Below are positions 8,854 through 16,522 of a stretch of DNA of 64,000 nucleotides, piece by piece; the first letter of the stretch is position 1, and every line of letters begins with the position of its first letter. The notes beneath the pieces were generated by a model. That model was not told the origin of the DNA. It worked only from the letters and a program-made list of their open reading frames with translations, and searched no databases. The DNA comes from Actinomycetota bacterium (GTDB taxonomy: Bacteria > Actinomycetota > UBA4738 > HRBIN12), in contig DASSCU010000063.1 in NCBI GenBank assembly GCA_035697485.1, forward strand, positions 1-64,000, written 5' to 3'. The translations under genes and the position numbers were made by a program.

Positions 8854-9199
8854 CGTTCCCATCTCCTTCCTCTCGTTCCTTGAGCTCCTCCAACACCGTG
8901 TCCAGCTGCTCGAAGCGCTGGGTCCAGGTCTCCTCGAACGTGCGCACCCAGTCGTGGATCGGCTTCAATGACCGGCCGTTCACCCGGTACATGCGGCGCC
9001 GCCCGTCCGAGCGCACGTCGACCAGCCCGACCTCGCGCAGCACGCGCAGGTGCTTCGAGACCTGCGGCTGGGCGAGGCCGAGGGCCGATACGAGGTCGTT
9101 CACGGGCCGTTCCCCGATGGCGAGGACATCGAGGATCGCCCGTCGGCGCGGCTCAGCCACCGCGTTGAAAGCATCAGTCGTGGTGGCCGCTCGTGCCAT
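8843..9199 (-). CDS. ArsR-family winged-helix repressor
   Basis: 118 residues, a typical SdpR-like ArsR regulator without the metal-binding cysteine motif. It contains AVAEPRRRAILDVL, the recognition helix LGLAQPQVSKHLRVLREVGLV and a wing DGRRRMYRVN. The start at 9199 is set by the promoter immediately upstream; the longer frame would run through that promoter. It is expected to repress its own operon with the SRPBCC gene, probably through the AT-rich sequence at 9207-9235. Confidence 0.88.
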   Translation of the reverse strand: MARAATTTDAFNAVAEPRRRAILDVLAIGERPVNDLVSALGLAQPQVSKHLRVLREVGLVDVRSDGRRRMYRVNGRSLKPIHDWVRTFEETWTQRFEQLDTVLEELKEREEGDGNDGD

Positions 9200-9207
9200 G
9201 GCGCGAC

Positions 9208-9235
9208 TATATATGTCTATATCGGTATGTGTCAA
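9208..9235 (-). promoter_or_regulatory. consensus promoter of arsR with overlapping AT-rich operator
   Basis: Reading the minus strand, TTGACA (9235-9230) is followed by a 16-nt spacer and TATATA (9213-9208), with the arsR ATG 8 nt later, so the mRNA should be nearly leaderless. The spacer and -10 form an unusually AT-rich island containing ATATA-N4-TATAT, a plausible operator for the encoded repressor. The opposite-strand VOC promoter lies 25 nt away. Confidence 0.65.
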
Positions 9236-9259
9236 CGCGCGGCGTGCGCGCCCTCTGGA

Positions 9260-9265
9260 TACGAT
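9260..9265 (+). promoter_or_regulatory. TACGAT -10 element of the VOC gene (leaderless)
   Basis: TACGAT, then gcccgc, then the ATG at 9272. The hexamer and 6-nt gap match those of moaE and the DUF2342 gene. Confidence 0.5.
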
Positions 9266-9271
9266 GCCCGC

Positions 9272-9646
9272 ATGACCGACTTCAGGCTGGAACTCGTGAA
9301 CGTGCCCGTGTCGGACGTCGACCGGGCGAAGTCCTTCTACGCCGACCAGGTCGGCTTCACCCTCGACCACGACCACAAGGTCACCGACGAGCTGCGGTTC
9401 GTGCAGCTCACCCCCCCGGGCTCGGCATGTTCGATCTCGATCGGCACCGGCCTCACCGAGTCGGCTCCCGGCTCGGTCGCCGGCCTGCAGCTCGTGGTCG
9501 ACGACATCGAGGTAGCTCGGGCCGAACTCGTGGGCCGCGGCGTCGATGCGAGCGAGATCCAGGTCTTCCCGTGGGGCTCCTTCGTCTTCTTCAGCGATCC
9601 CGACGGCAACGCCTGGAGCGTGCAGCAGCTGCCGGATCGCATCTGA
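9272..9646 (+). CDS. VOC (glyoxalase/bleomycin-resistance fold) protein
   Basis: 124 residues, one vicinal-oxygen-chelate domain made of two beta-alpha-beta-beta-beta modules. The N-terminal module begins LELVNVPVSDVDRAKSFYADQVGF, and the C-terminal module ends FVFFSDPDGNAWSVQQLP. This is the common actinobacterial single-domain type annotated as glyoxalase; the true substrate cannot be told. It is divergent from the arsR-SRPBCC pair, with which such genes are often grouped. Its start is set by the TACGAT hexamer 6 nt upstream. Confidence 0.88.
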   Translation: MTDFRLELVNVPVSDVDRAKSFYADQVGFTLDHDHKVTDELRFVQLTPPGSACSISIGTGLTESAPGSVAGLQLVVDDIEVARAELVGRGVDASEIQVFPWGSFVFFSDPDGNAWSVQQLPDRI

Positions 9647-9751
9647 GCCCCTCGACTTCCACCGGCCCTCGGCGGAGCAGCGTGGAGGCGGCGGCGGGCT
9701 TGCGGATTCGCCTTTGAACGCCCATGGTCGTGTCGGTCTCCGATGCTTCTC

Positions 9752-9779
9752 CTCAACACTTCGGGCATGTCGGGTGTTC
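9752..9779 (+). promoter_or_regulatory. ECF-type promoter motif, copy A (upstream of the sigma gene)
   Basis: CTCAAC (9752-9757), a 12-nt spacer, then TCGGGTGTTC (9770-9779). Three more copies with an 11-nt spacer precede other units of this block at 11621, 15389 and 21134. Its position directly in front of the sigma-factor gene suggests autoregulation. Confidence 0.6.
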
Positions 9780-9789
9780 TCCCCTTCGG

Positions 9790-10326
9790 ATGCCTGAAAC
9801 GCTCAGGCTCGTGGTCTCACGCGGTCTCGCCACGGACGAGGCCGTGAGCGACGCGCAGAGCTTCGAGGAGTTCTTCGAGATCGAGAGCCCGACGATGTTC
9901 CGGCGGCTGTGCCTCGTCACGGGGAACCGCCACGAGGCCGAAGAGGTCATGCAGGATGCGTTCCTCAAGGTGTTCGAGCGCTGGGACCGAGTTCGGCTGA
10001 TGGAGGATCCGACCGGATACCTGTATCGAACGGCCTTCAACCTCTTCAACCGGCGAACGAAGCGCGCGGCGATGGCCCTGCGTCGGGCATTCAGCGTGCG
10101 CGAGAGCGTGGACCAGTTCGCGGCCGCGGACGCCAGATTCATGGTGGAGCAGGGGCTGTCCGAGCTCACCTCTCGACAGCGCGCGGCGATCGTGCTCACC
10201 GAACTGCTCGGCTACAGCTCCGAGGCGGCCGGGCGCGTGCTCGGCGTTCGGCCGGGAACGATCCGGGCCCTCGCATCGCAGGGCCGAGCGGCCATGAAGC
10301 GAACCCTGGAGCCGGAAGATGTCTGA
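9790..10326 (+). CDS. ECF-type RNA polymerase sigma factor
   Basis: About 178 residues. Region 2 is seen as FFEIESPTMFRRL, HEAEEVMQDAFLKVFERW and DPTGYLYRTAFNLFNRRTKR. Region 4 is LSELTSRQRAAIVLTELLGYSSEAAGRVLG with the helix-turn-helix ending GTIRALASQGRAAMKR. The frame is open further upstream, but that part overlaps the promoter motif at 9752-9779; ATG 9790 is the first start after it and GTG 9844 is an alternative. It overlaps the next gene by 8 nt, the usual sigma/anti-sigma coupling. It likely drives the four motif-bearing promoters in this block. Confidence 0.85.
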   Translation: MPETLRLVVSRGLATDEAVSDAQSFEEFFEIESPTMFRRLCLVTGNRHEAEEVMQDAFLKVFERWDRVRLMEDPTGYLYRTAFNLFNRRTKRAAMALRRAFSVRESVDQFAAADARFMVEQGLSELTSRQRAAIVLTELLGYSSEAAGRVLGVRPGTIRALASQGRAAMKRTLEPEDV

Positions 10327-10915
10327 CATCGGCCCGGACCTCGAGCGCACGAGCCGGCGGTTCGAGCTCGCGCCAGGGGCCTTGGACCGGTTGTTCGAAC
10401 GTCACCGGCGGAAGCAGCGCAACCGGAAGATCGGCGCCGGGCTCCTGGCCTTCGCGATCGCGGGGGCCGGCACGTGGGGAGTCGTCACGACGCTGCGAGA
10501 GTCAGGCGGTGGACGGCAGCCGGCCGCCTCGCCGCCGCCCGCCAGCGCCGACGCGGATTCGTACGGACTGATCGCCGGCGTCTACGCGACCACGCTTGGG
10601 GAGAACGATCCGGTCGTCGCGGCCAACGGGATGGCGGGAACGTACACGATGCGGCTCAAGCCCAACGGCGTCATGCACCTGAGGTTGCCCCCCGGCTTCC
10701 AGCGGGAGGGGGAGGCGCCCACCGGGATCAACTTCAGGCTCTCGGGCAACCAGTTCACCACCAACGCGTTCGTGAACCTCACATGCGCCGACATCGAGCC
10801 CGGCGTGTACCGCTGGGAGCTGACCAGGTACCGGCTCACGCTCACACCGCTCGTCGACGAGTGCGAGGTCCGTGCGGCGCTCTTCGGATCTCAGCCGTGG
10901 AGGCGCGGACCTTGA
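10319..10915 (+). CDS. membrane-anchored anti-sigma candidate with beta-rich ectodomain
   Basis: 198 residues. A cytoplasmic segment of about 40 residues (GALDRLFERHRRKQRNRK) is followed by one membrane segment (IGAGLLAFAIAGAGTWGVV, about 42-60), a Pro/Ala linker and a beta-rich extracytoplasmic domain of about 125 residues. That domain has repeated strands (GTYTMRLKPNGVMHL, INFRLSGNQFTTNAF, GVYRWELTRYRLTLTPLVD) and ends SQPWRR, which looks lipocalin-like. No zinc-binding HxxxCxxC anti-sigma motif is present. The anti-sigma role is inferred from the 8-nt overlap with the sigma gene and the topology, and is not proven. Confidence 0.65.
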   Translation: MSDIGPDLERTSRRFELAPGALDRLFERHRRKQRNRKIGAGLLAFAIAGAGTWGVVTTLRESGGGRQPAASPPPASADADSYGLIAGVYATTLGENDPVVAANGMAGTYTMRLKPNGVMHLRLPPGFQREGEAPTGINFRLSGNQFTTNAFVNLTCADIEPGVYRWELTRYRLTLTPLVDECEVRAALFGSQPWRRGP

Positions 10916-11595
10916 CCGGCTCGACGCTCCGTCGTCTCCGCACCTTCGTCCTGATGATGGTCGTGGTGCTCTCCGCGTGTACCGACGGCGGTGCCGCTTC
11001 CACAGGGCGCGCACCCGGGCAAGTCGGTTCGTCGCCAGCACGGAGCCAGACGCCATCCCGGGCGTCCCCTGACCCGCTCGAGGGCGAGTGGCGCCAGACC
11101 TACACGTGCGAGGACAACGTCCGAACGTTCATCACGAACATGCACGTGATATCCCCGAGGACGCGCAGAGCGATGGCCGAGACGACCGGACTGAGCACAG
11201 CGCGGCCCGATCTGATCGCCTACTACATCCGCGACTTCGCGTGGGGCCCGAGCGCAGGGACCGCCACACGACTCACCCCTCAGGCGCTCTGCGCAGGCGC
11301 CGGGGACAGGACCGAGATCATGCGCGTCGCCAATGGACAGATGACCTTCAGCTCGCCAGGTGGCGGGACGTGGCTGGTCACCTACGAGCTGATAGGCGAT
11401 CACATGCTCACCATGAACGACGGCGGCCAGGACATCGCCGTCTGCGAGAGCTTCCTGCGGTGCACCGAGGCCACATACAGGTTCACGTTCGAGATCGCCG
11501 GCAACCGGCTCTGGTTCGAGCAGTTGGGAAGGAAGCATCAGGACCCCTGGGCTGGGGGTGTTCCTGAACGAGCTCCGTACGTTCGAGTGGCGTGA
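10912..11595 (+). CDS. DPLEGEW-family lipoprotein 1
   Basis: 227 residues and a TTG start: GGAGG lies 7 nt before it, and the TTG overlaps the TGA of the previous gene (TTGA). The signal peptide ends in the lipobox LSAC with Cys 23. A Ser/Ala/Pro linker leads to DPLEGEWRQTYTC at about residues 54-66 and a beta-rich region (TWLVTYELIGDHMLTMNDG, YRFTFEIAGNRLWFEQLG). The motif is shared with the products at 13244, 17654 and 18375. It belongs to no family I can name; the strand pattern resembles small lipocalin-like barrels. It is probably exported and lipid-anchored. Confidence 0.75.
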   Translation: MTGSTLRRLRTFVLMMVVVLSACTDGGAASTGRAPGQVGSSPARSQTPSRASPDPLEGEWRQTYTCEDNVRTFITNMHVISPRTRRAMAETTGLSTARPDLIAYYIRDFAWGPSAGTATRLTPQALCAGAGDRTEIMRVANGQMTFSSPGGGTWLVTYELIGDHMLTMNDGGQDIAVCESFLRCTEATYRFTFEIAGNRLWFEQLGRKHQDPWAGGVPERAPYVRVA

Positions 11596-11620
11596 ATCAT
11601 TGGCGCTGAGCACCGAACGA

Positions 11621-11647
11621 CTCAACGTTCCGCGGACTCGCGTCTTC
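11621..11647 (+). promoter_or_regulatory. ECF-type promoter motif, copy B
   Basis: CTCAAC (11621-11626), an 11-nt spacer, then TCGCGTCTTC (11638-11647), 41 nt before the ATG at 11689. The spacer starts GTTCCG, as in copies C and D. Confidence 0.65.
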
Positions 11648-11688
11648 ATCCTAGATGTGAGCACTCCGGAAATGGACGGGATGACGGG

Positions 11689-13239
11689 ATGAAGTCTCTC
11701 GAGCGATGGATTGTCGTCGCGGCGGCAAGTCTGCTCGCCGTCTCGTGTACGGCAGGCGGTGCCGCGGATGAGGCATCGGATGGCGACGCCGTGAGGAAGG
11801 CGTTCAGCCCGACCCTGGACTGGTCGGCTTGCCCCGATGACGTGGAAACCCAATTCATCGAGAAGCACAAGTGCGGGTTCCTCACCGTGCCCCAAGACCG
11901 ATCGGACCCGCAGGGCGGGAGGGTCGGCATGTTCGTGGTGAAGGTCTTCCCCGAGGACGCGAGGCCGTCGCCCGATCCGATCCTGGTCTTCGGGAGCGAT
12001 CTCGGCCGCCCCGACGGGTTCTCGGGTCTCGCGCCGCTTGCCAGCCGGACACACCGGATCGCCTACCTGGTGGAGGTGCGCGGCGTCGGCCATTCCGAGC
12101 CGTCGCTGGAGTGCCCGGAGGTGACAGCGCTGGAAGGCGGCGAGAGGACAACGAGCCCCCACTCGCTCACCGGGGAGTTCGTCGTGGCCGTCCAGGCGTG
12201 CCGTGATCGCCTCGCATCCGACGGGGTGGACGTCAGCGACTTCGGCGTGCAGGCCGTCGCTCAGGATGCCGAGGACCTGCGCGTGGCTCTTGGCGTCCCG
12301 CAGTGGAACCTCGCGAGCTACGGGACGACGTCACGCTACCTGCTCGAATACCTGAGAGAGTTCCAGCCGCACGTTCGAGCGGCCTTCATGGACTCGCCGC
12401 AGTTCCCCCAGATCGACGAGGTCAGCGGCGTTGTCACAGGGACACGCTCCGCGCTGAAGAGCCTGTACGCAGCGTGCGAGACAGATGTACGGTGCGAGAA
12501 GGCCTACCCCGACCTGGCAGCCTCGGGGTCCGAAGCCCTCGCACAGCTCGAGCGCACCTCCCTTCAGCGCCGGATCACGTCGCACGACGGCGAACGAACC
12601 GAGGTCACGGTGGATGCAGCCATGTTCCTCCGCGTTGCGGGTTTCGTTCTGGGTGGCGTCCATCCGGACGCAGCCGGGTCACTGCCAGATATGGTCGCAT
12701 CGGCGGCCGCGGGACGCATGACCCCCCGGTTGGCGGCCATCGTCGCCTCGGGGCCCTTGCTGTGCGCCGGCTACCGCCCGCGATGTGAGCCCGACGAGTC
12801 ATTCAGCCTGGGCGCGTATCTCACGGTCCTGTGCCATGACCAGGCGCCGTTGGTGGATCACGCCGCGCTCGAGGCCGAGACGGCCGGCGACCCAGCCATC
12901 GCGCAAGTGATCGGGCAGCATCCCTACCTCGCGGCCTGCGAGGGCTGGAACGTGTCGCCCGCCGACCCCGCCGTACACGAACCCGTGCTGACCGACGTGC
13001 CGCTCCTGATCCTGGTCGGTCGGTTCGACCCGTTCAGCCCGCCGTCCGTGGCCCGAGCTGCCGCCGAGTCGTTCGAGCAGGCGCGGGTGATCGCAGTCAC
13101 CGACGTTCACAACACCCTGGGCCATAACGAATGCGCTCTCGAGATACGCAACGCGTGGATCGATGAACCGACATCCGCACCAACCGCCGCGAGCTGCCTC
13201 AGGGACATGCAGATCCCGTTCCACATCCAGGAGGTGTGA
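11689..13239 (+). CDS. lipoprotein alpha/beta hydrolase, TAP-like (catalytic triad intact)
   Basis: 516 residues of the tripeptidyl-aminopeptidase-like branch of alpha/beta hydrolases. The signal peptide ends AVSC (lipobox Cys 20). The N-terminal CGFLTVPQDR stretch is typical of the branch. The nucleophile elbow is NLASYGT with Ser 210; the acid is Asp 447 in GRFDPFSPP and the histidine is His 479 in LGHNEC. The usual LDQRGTG loop reads VEVRGVG. It is the only one of the three paralogues here that keeps the serine. It heads a unit of hydrolase, lipoprotein and hydrolase behind promoter copy B. The substrate is unknown; the location should be the outer face of the membrane. Confidence 0.8.
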   Translation: MKSLERWIVVAAASLLAVSCTAGGAADEASDGDAVRKAFSPTLDWSACPDDVETQFIEKHKCGFLTVPQDRSDPQGGRVGMFVVKVFPEDARPSPDPILVFGSDLGRPDGFSGLAPLASRTHRIAYLVEVRGVGHSEPSLECPEVTALEGGERTTSPHSLTGEFVVAVQACRDRLASDGVDVSDFGVQAVAQDAEDLRVALGVPQWNLASYGTTSRYLLEYLREFQPHVRAAFMDSPQFPQIDEVSGVVTGTRSALKSLYAACETDVRCEKAYPDLAASGSEALAQLERTSLQRRITSHDGERTEVTVDAAMFLRVAGFVLGGVHPDAAGSLPDMVASAAAGRMTPRLAAIVASGPLLCAGYRPRCEPDESFSLGAYLTVLCHDQAPLVDHAALEAETAGDPAIAQVIGQHPYLAACEGWNVSPADPAVHEPVLTDVPLLILVGRFDPFSPPSVARAAAESFEQARVIAVTDVHNTLGHNECALEIRNAWIDEPTSAPTAASCLRDMQIPFHIQEV

Positions 13240-13243
13240 CGCC

Positions 13244-13816
13244 ATGAAACGAACCATCGCGATACTCGGAGCGATGACGCTGCTGCTGGCGGCATGCAGC
13301 TCCGGTGATACGGCATCGCGCCAAGCGCCTGCCAGCCAGGCGGAGGCATCACCTACTCTGGCTGAGACGATAGGGCTATCAGATCCCCTCGAGGGCGAGT
13401 GGCAAACGCATTTCTCATGCCAGGACATGGTCCGCACGCTCGAGCGAGAGTCAAATCCCAAGCTGTATGACCGGTGGATCGCCGTCCTTGTGCAGGATGT
13501 GTTCAGGCTTCCGGACGAACCGCCGCGCGGGGACCTCTGCGGGAAGGACCGGTCGGTGACGCTGCGACTGCGTTTCGCCAACGGCACGTTCGTCACATGG
13601 AACCCCCAGCATCCCGAGGTGTCGAGTGTTCCGACGTACGAGCTGATCGAAGGCCACGACGCCTTCATCGGTCGCGACGACGGCTCAGGGAACTGGACCG
13701 AGGAGGCGAAGGTCACCTACCGTATCGTGGGCGATCGCCTCACCCTGGATGTCCAGTGGCCCAGCCCCTGGGAAGCCTCAACACTCGAACCCGGCACGTG
13801 GGTTCGCGTGCGTTAA
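13244..13816 (+). CDS. DPLEGEW-family lipoprotein 2
   Basis: 190 residues. The signal peptide MKRTIAILGAMTLLLAAC gives lipobox Cys 18. After a linker comes DPLEGEWQTHFSC (about 47-59), then beta-rich sequence (VTLRLRFANGTFVTW, VPTYELIEGHDAFIG, VTYRIVGDRLTLDV). The ATG follows a GGAGGT site and lies 4 nt after the hydrolase stop. It shares its motif and strand order with the other three lipoproteins of the block. Its function is unknown. Confidence 0.75.
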   Translation: MKRTIAILGAMTLLLAACSSGDTASRQAPASQAEASPTLAETIGLSDPLEGEWQTHFSCQDMVRTLERESNPKLYDRWIAVLVQDVFRLPDEPPRGDLCGKDRSVTLRLRFANGTFVTWNPQHPEVSSVPTYELIEGHDAFIGRDDGSGNWTEEAKVTYRIVGDRLTLDVQWPSPWEASTLEPGTWVRVR

Positions 13817-13822
13817 TGGACG

Positions 13823-15355
13823 ATGAAGTGTCGCGGAATCCGACGCCGACAGATCGGCGTCGTGACCGTCGCCGTCCTGCTCACTGCTTCCTGCACCTCG
13901 ACGGATGCCTCGTTCCGCCCGACGTTCGAGGTCGCCCCCTGTCCGGACGACGTGTCATTGGTCATCCTCAACGATCACTCGTGTGGATACCTGACGGTGC
14001 TCGAGGATCGATCGGAACCCGACGGGCACACGATCCGACTGTTCGTCGTGAGGATCCGGCCACCGGGGAAGGCCTCGCCGGACCCGATGTTTCATCCAGG
14101 CATCGAATTGGCCATGGGCAACGACTATCAGGGGATCGCTCCGCTGGCCCAGCGCACTCACAGAGAGGTGATCATGCTCGATCAGCGAGGCACTGGTCAC
14201 TCGGAGCCGCCACTGGCCTGCCCTGAGGTTCGAGCGATGTCGGAGAAGGTCCTGGGAGCCCGCCTGTCGGACCCCTCTGCCCGGGACGCCCTCACCAGTG
14301 CCGCCGCGGTCTGCCACGACCGGCTGGTGTCCGAAGGCATCGATCCTTCGGCCTACACGCTGGAAGCCGCGGCTGCCGATGCCGAGGATCTTCGGAGGGC
14401 GCTCAGCATCGAACGTTGGAACATCCATGTGATCGGCACCGCTTCGCGGATCACTATGGAGATGATCCGACGTTTCCCCGAGCACATCCGGTCTGTGCAA
14501 CTCGACTCGCCGCAGTTCCCCCAGCTCGAGGGCCTGACCGAGGCACCGCGGGATCTGCGCGACGCTATGGGACAACTCTTCGCCGCGTGCGCGAAGGACG
14601 CGCGCTGCGATCGCGCGTTCCCCGAGCTCGCCACGGCTTTCGTCGAGGTGATCACACAGCTCAACGCCGACCCGGTAACCGTCAGTGTGCGAAGGGGATC
14701 GCATGGGATCGACCTCGACCATCCCGTGAACGTGATCGTCGATGGGGCTGCCTTCGTCCGGGCGATCAGGGTGATGGTGTCCGACGGCGGGCCAGAAGGC
14801 GCCCCATTGGTGCCTCTCACCGTCTCGGCAGCCCACAGAGGTGACCTCCGCCTCGCGGCTCGCTTCCTCGCCCTAGACCCAGGTGGTTGTGTCGGGTACC
14901 TGCCTTTCTGCGAATGGAACGACTACAGCGAGGGCACCTACTACTCTTTCCTCTGCCACGACGAGGTGCCGTTCGTCGACCCGTCGCGCCTCGAGTCGTG
15001 GGCAGCGGGTGATCAAGGGATCGTCGAAGCGTTCGGACGGAGCCCCTATCCGGACATCTGCGAAGTGTGGCCGGTTGGGAAGACCGACGCAGTCGCGAAC
15101 GAGCCAGTCTCGTCGGACATCCCGACCCTGATCTTCCACGGCGCGTTCGACGCGTACAGCCCGGCCTCACTCGTCGAGGAGGCCGAGGCAAGGCTGTCGT
15201 CGGCGTACCTCGTCGAGTTCCCGTACAACGGCCACAACCTCCTAGCGTTCGACTGTCCCCGGAGATTCCGCAATGTGTGGGTCGACGCCCCCACGTTGCC
15301 GCCGGACACAGGCTGCGTAGTGCGGATGCCAGCCCCCCGGTTCGCGCTCCGCTGA
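13823..15355 (+). CDS. lipoprotein alpha/beta hydrolase paralogue lacking the nucleophile
   Basis: 510 residues, clearly related to the products at 11689 and 18933. Lipobox TASC gives Cys 24, followed by CGYLTVLEDRS, LDQRGTGHSEPPLACPE and a C-terminal Asp (GAFDAYSP) and His (YNGHNLLAFDC). Where the active paralogue has Ala-Ser-Tyr-Gly, this one reads His-Val-Ile-Gly, so the nucleophile serine is Val 203. Histidine and aspartate remain. It is therefore probably a non-hydrolytic binding or scaffold protein, unless another residue substitutes. It starts 6 nt after lipoprotein 2. Confidence 0.78.
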   Translation: MKCRGIRRRQIGVVTVAVLLTASCTSTDASFRPTFEVAPCPDDVSLVILNDHSCGYLTVLEDRSEPDGHTIRLFVVRIRPPGKASPDPMFHPGIELAMGNDYQGIAPLAQRTHREVIMLDQRGTGHSEPPLACPEVRAMSEKVLGARLSDPSARDALTSAAAVCHDRLVSEGIDPSAYTLEAAAADAEDLRRALSIERWNIHVIGTASRITMEMIRRFPEHIRSVQLDSPQFPQLEGLTEAPRDLRDAMGQLFAACAKDARCDRAFPELATAFVEVITQLNADPVTVSVRRGSHGIDLDHPVNVIVDGAAFVRAIRVMVSDGGPEGAPLVPLTVSAAHRGDLRLAARFLALDPGGCVGYLPFCEWNDYSEGTYYSFLCHDEVPFVDPSRLESWAAGDQGIVEAFGRSPYPDICEVWPVGKTDAVANEPVSSDIPTLIFHGAFDAYSPASLVEEAEARLSSAYLVEFPYNGHNLLAFDCPRRFRNVWVDAPTLPPDTGCVVRMPAPRFALR

Positions 15356-15388
15356 GCTCGCACCCGCGCCCACATCAGCGCGAAGCAA

Positions 15389-15415
15389 CTCAACGTTCCG
15401 CCGCCTCGAGTGTTC
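15389..15415 (+). promoter_or_regulatory. ECF-type promoter motif, copy C
   Basis: CTCAAC (15389-15394), an 11-nt spacer beginning GTTCCG, then TCGAGTGTTC (15406-15415). It lies 124 nt before the TolB-like gene at 15540. Similarity to copy D continues downstream as TTCA-x-GGTGA. Confidence 0.65.
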
Positions 15416-15539
15416 TTCATGGTGAACAACGAGTTCCGGTTCGAGTCTCGGATCGCAAGCAGCCGTCCGGTTGACCGGACCCAGCAGTGATGAAGGAGGC
15501 GCGTATGCAAGCCCACAGGATCCACAACCGGGAGGGGCG

Positions 15540-16472
15540 ATGAAGCGAACGCCGATGATCCTGACCGCCATGGGATTGATGGGACTGCTCGTGGCGGCCG
15601 CCGGAACGGCCCAAGCCGCGTTCCCGGGGAAGAACGGCCAGATCGCCTTCGACACCGATGGAAGTGGTCACTCCCAGATCTTCACGGTTCGACCCGACGG
15701 CACCGGCGTCCGGCAGCTCACCCACTTCAAGGGTCGACGCTGCGCCTCCCAGCCGAAGTGGTCCGCCGACGGACGCCACATTGTCTTCGCTGTGAAGGAC
15801 ACGACCGGAGAGTTCTGTTCCGAGAACGGCAACGGCCGCATCTGGGTGATGAACGCCGATGGCACCGGACAGCACCGTGTCATGAAGGACCCGGGCTTCG
15901 ACGACACGGCACCCGCTTGGTCGCCTGATGGCGATCACATCGTCTTCTCCCGCTGTGCCAGGCCGTTCGGGTTCGCGACGTACTGCGACATCGCGCGGGT
16001 TGACGCCGACGGCACCGGTCTCACGAAGCTCCTCGGCGGGAACTGGGTCCACAACGGCCCCAGCTACTCTCCGGACGGGCAGCACATCTCCTTCAGCGCC
16101 AACCGAGGCGGGATGGTCACCGCTATCTGGGTGATGGACGCCGACGGAGGCGGGCTGCACCGTCTCACCGAGCCCGCCCTCGAAGCATCGGGGCCGAAAT
16201 GGTCGCCCGACGGTTCCACGATCCTGTTCGACACGATCAAGGGCATCCCGGACGAGATCGTCGACAGCGTCTGGGTCATGACAGCCTCGGGGAGCGACCC
16301 GATGCTGCTTAACGACCATGGCGTGGCAGCCAGCTACTCCCCGAACGGGCGGAGGATCGTGCTCCTCAGCGGTCGACTCTCCGTGATGAACGCCGACGGA
16401 ACCGATCTCCACACCCTCGTAAGGGCGCGTGGCATCTTCTCCTCCGATTGGCAGCCGAGGGTCGCGTCATGA
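15540..16472 (+). CDS. secreted TolB-like PD40 beta-propeller 1
   Basis: 310 residues with a cleavable signal peptide (ends AGTAQAAFPG) and at least five PD40/WD40-like repeats, seen as KWSADG, AWSPDG, SYSPDG, KWSPDG and SYSPNG, each followed by an I-x-F strand and alternating with DADGTG-type turns. Such propellers are extracytoplasmic binding platforms. The ATG has GGAGGGG just upstream. Its 3' end overlaps the next frame (ATGA). It shares the FPGKNGQIAFD-type first strand with the propellers at 16523 and 21256, so all three are paralogues. Confidence 0.82.
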   Translation: MKRTPMILTAMGLMGLLVAAAGTAQAAFPGKNGQIAFDTDGSGHSQIFTVRPDGTGVRQLTHFKGRRCASQPKWSADGRHIVFAVKDTTGEFCSENGNGRIWVMNADGTGQHRVMKDPGFDDTAPAWSPDGDHIVFSRCARPFGFATYCDIARVDADGTGLTKLLGGNWVHNGPSYSPDGQHISFSANRGGMVTAIWVMDADGGGLHRLTEPALEASGPKWSPDGSTILFDTIKGIPDEIVDSVWVMTASGSDPMLLNDHGVAASYSPNGRRIVLLSGRLSVMNADGTDLHTLVRARGIFSSDWQPRVAS

Positions 16473-16522
16473 GCCATCGGGTGGACGTCGCCTCATCGAC
16501 TTCATCAGGAAGGAGATCCTCT

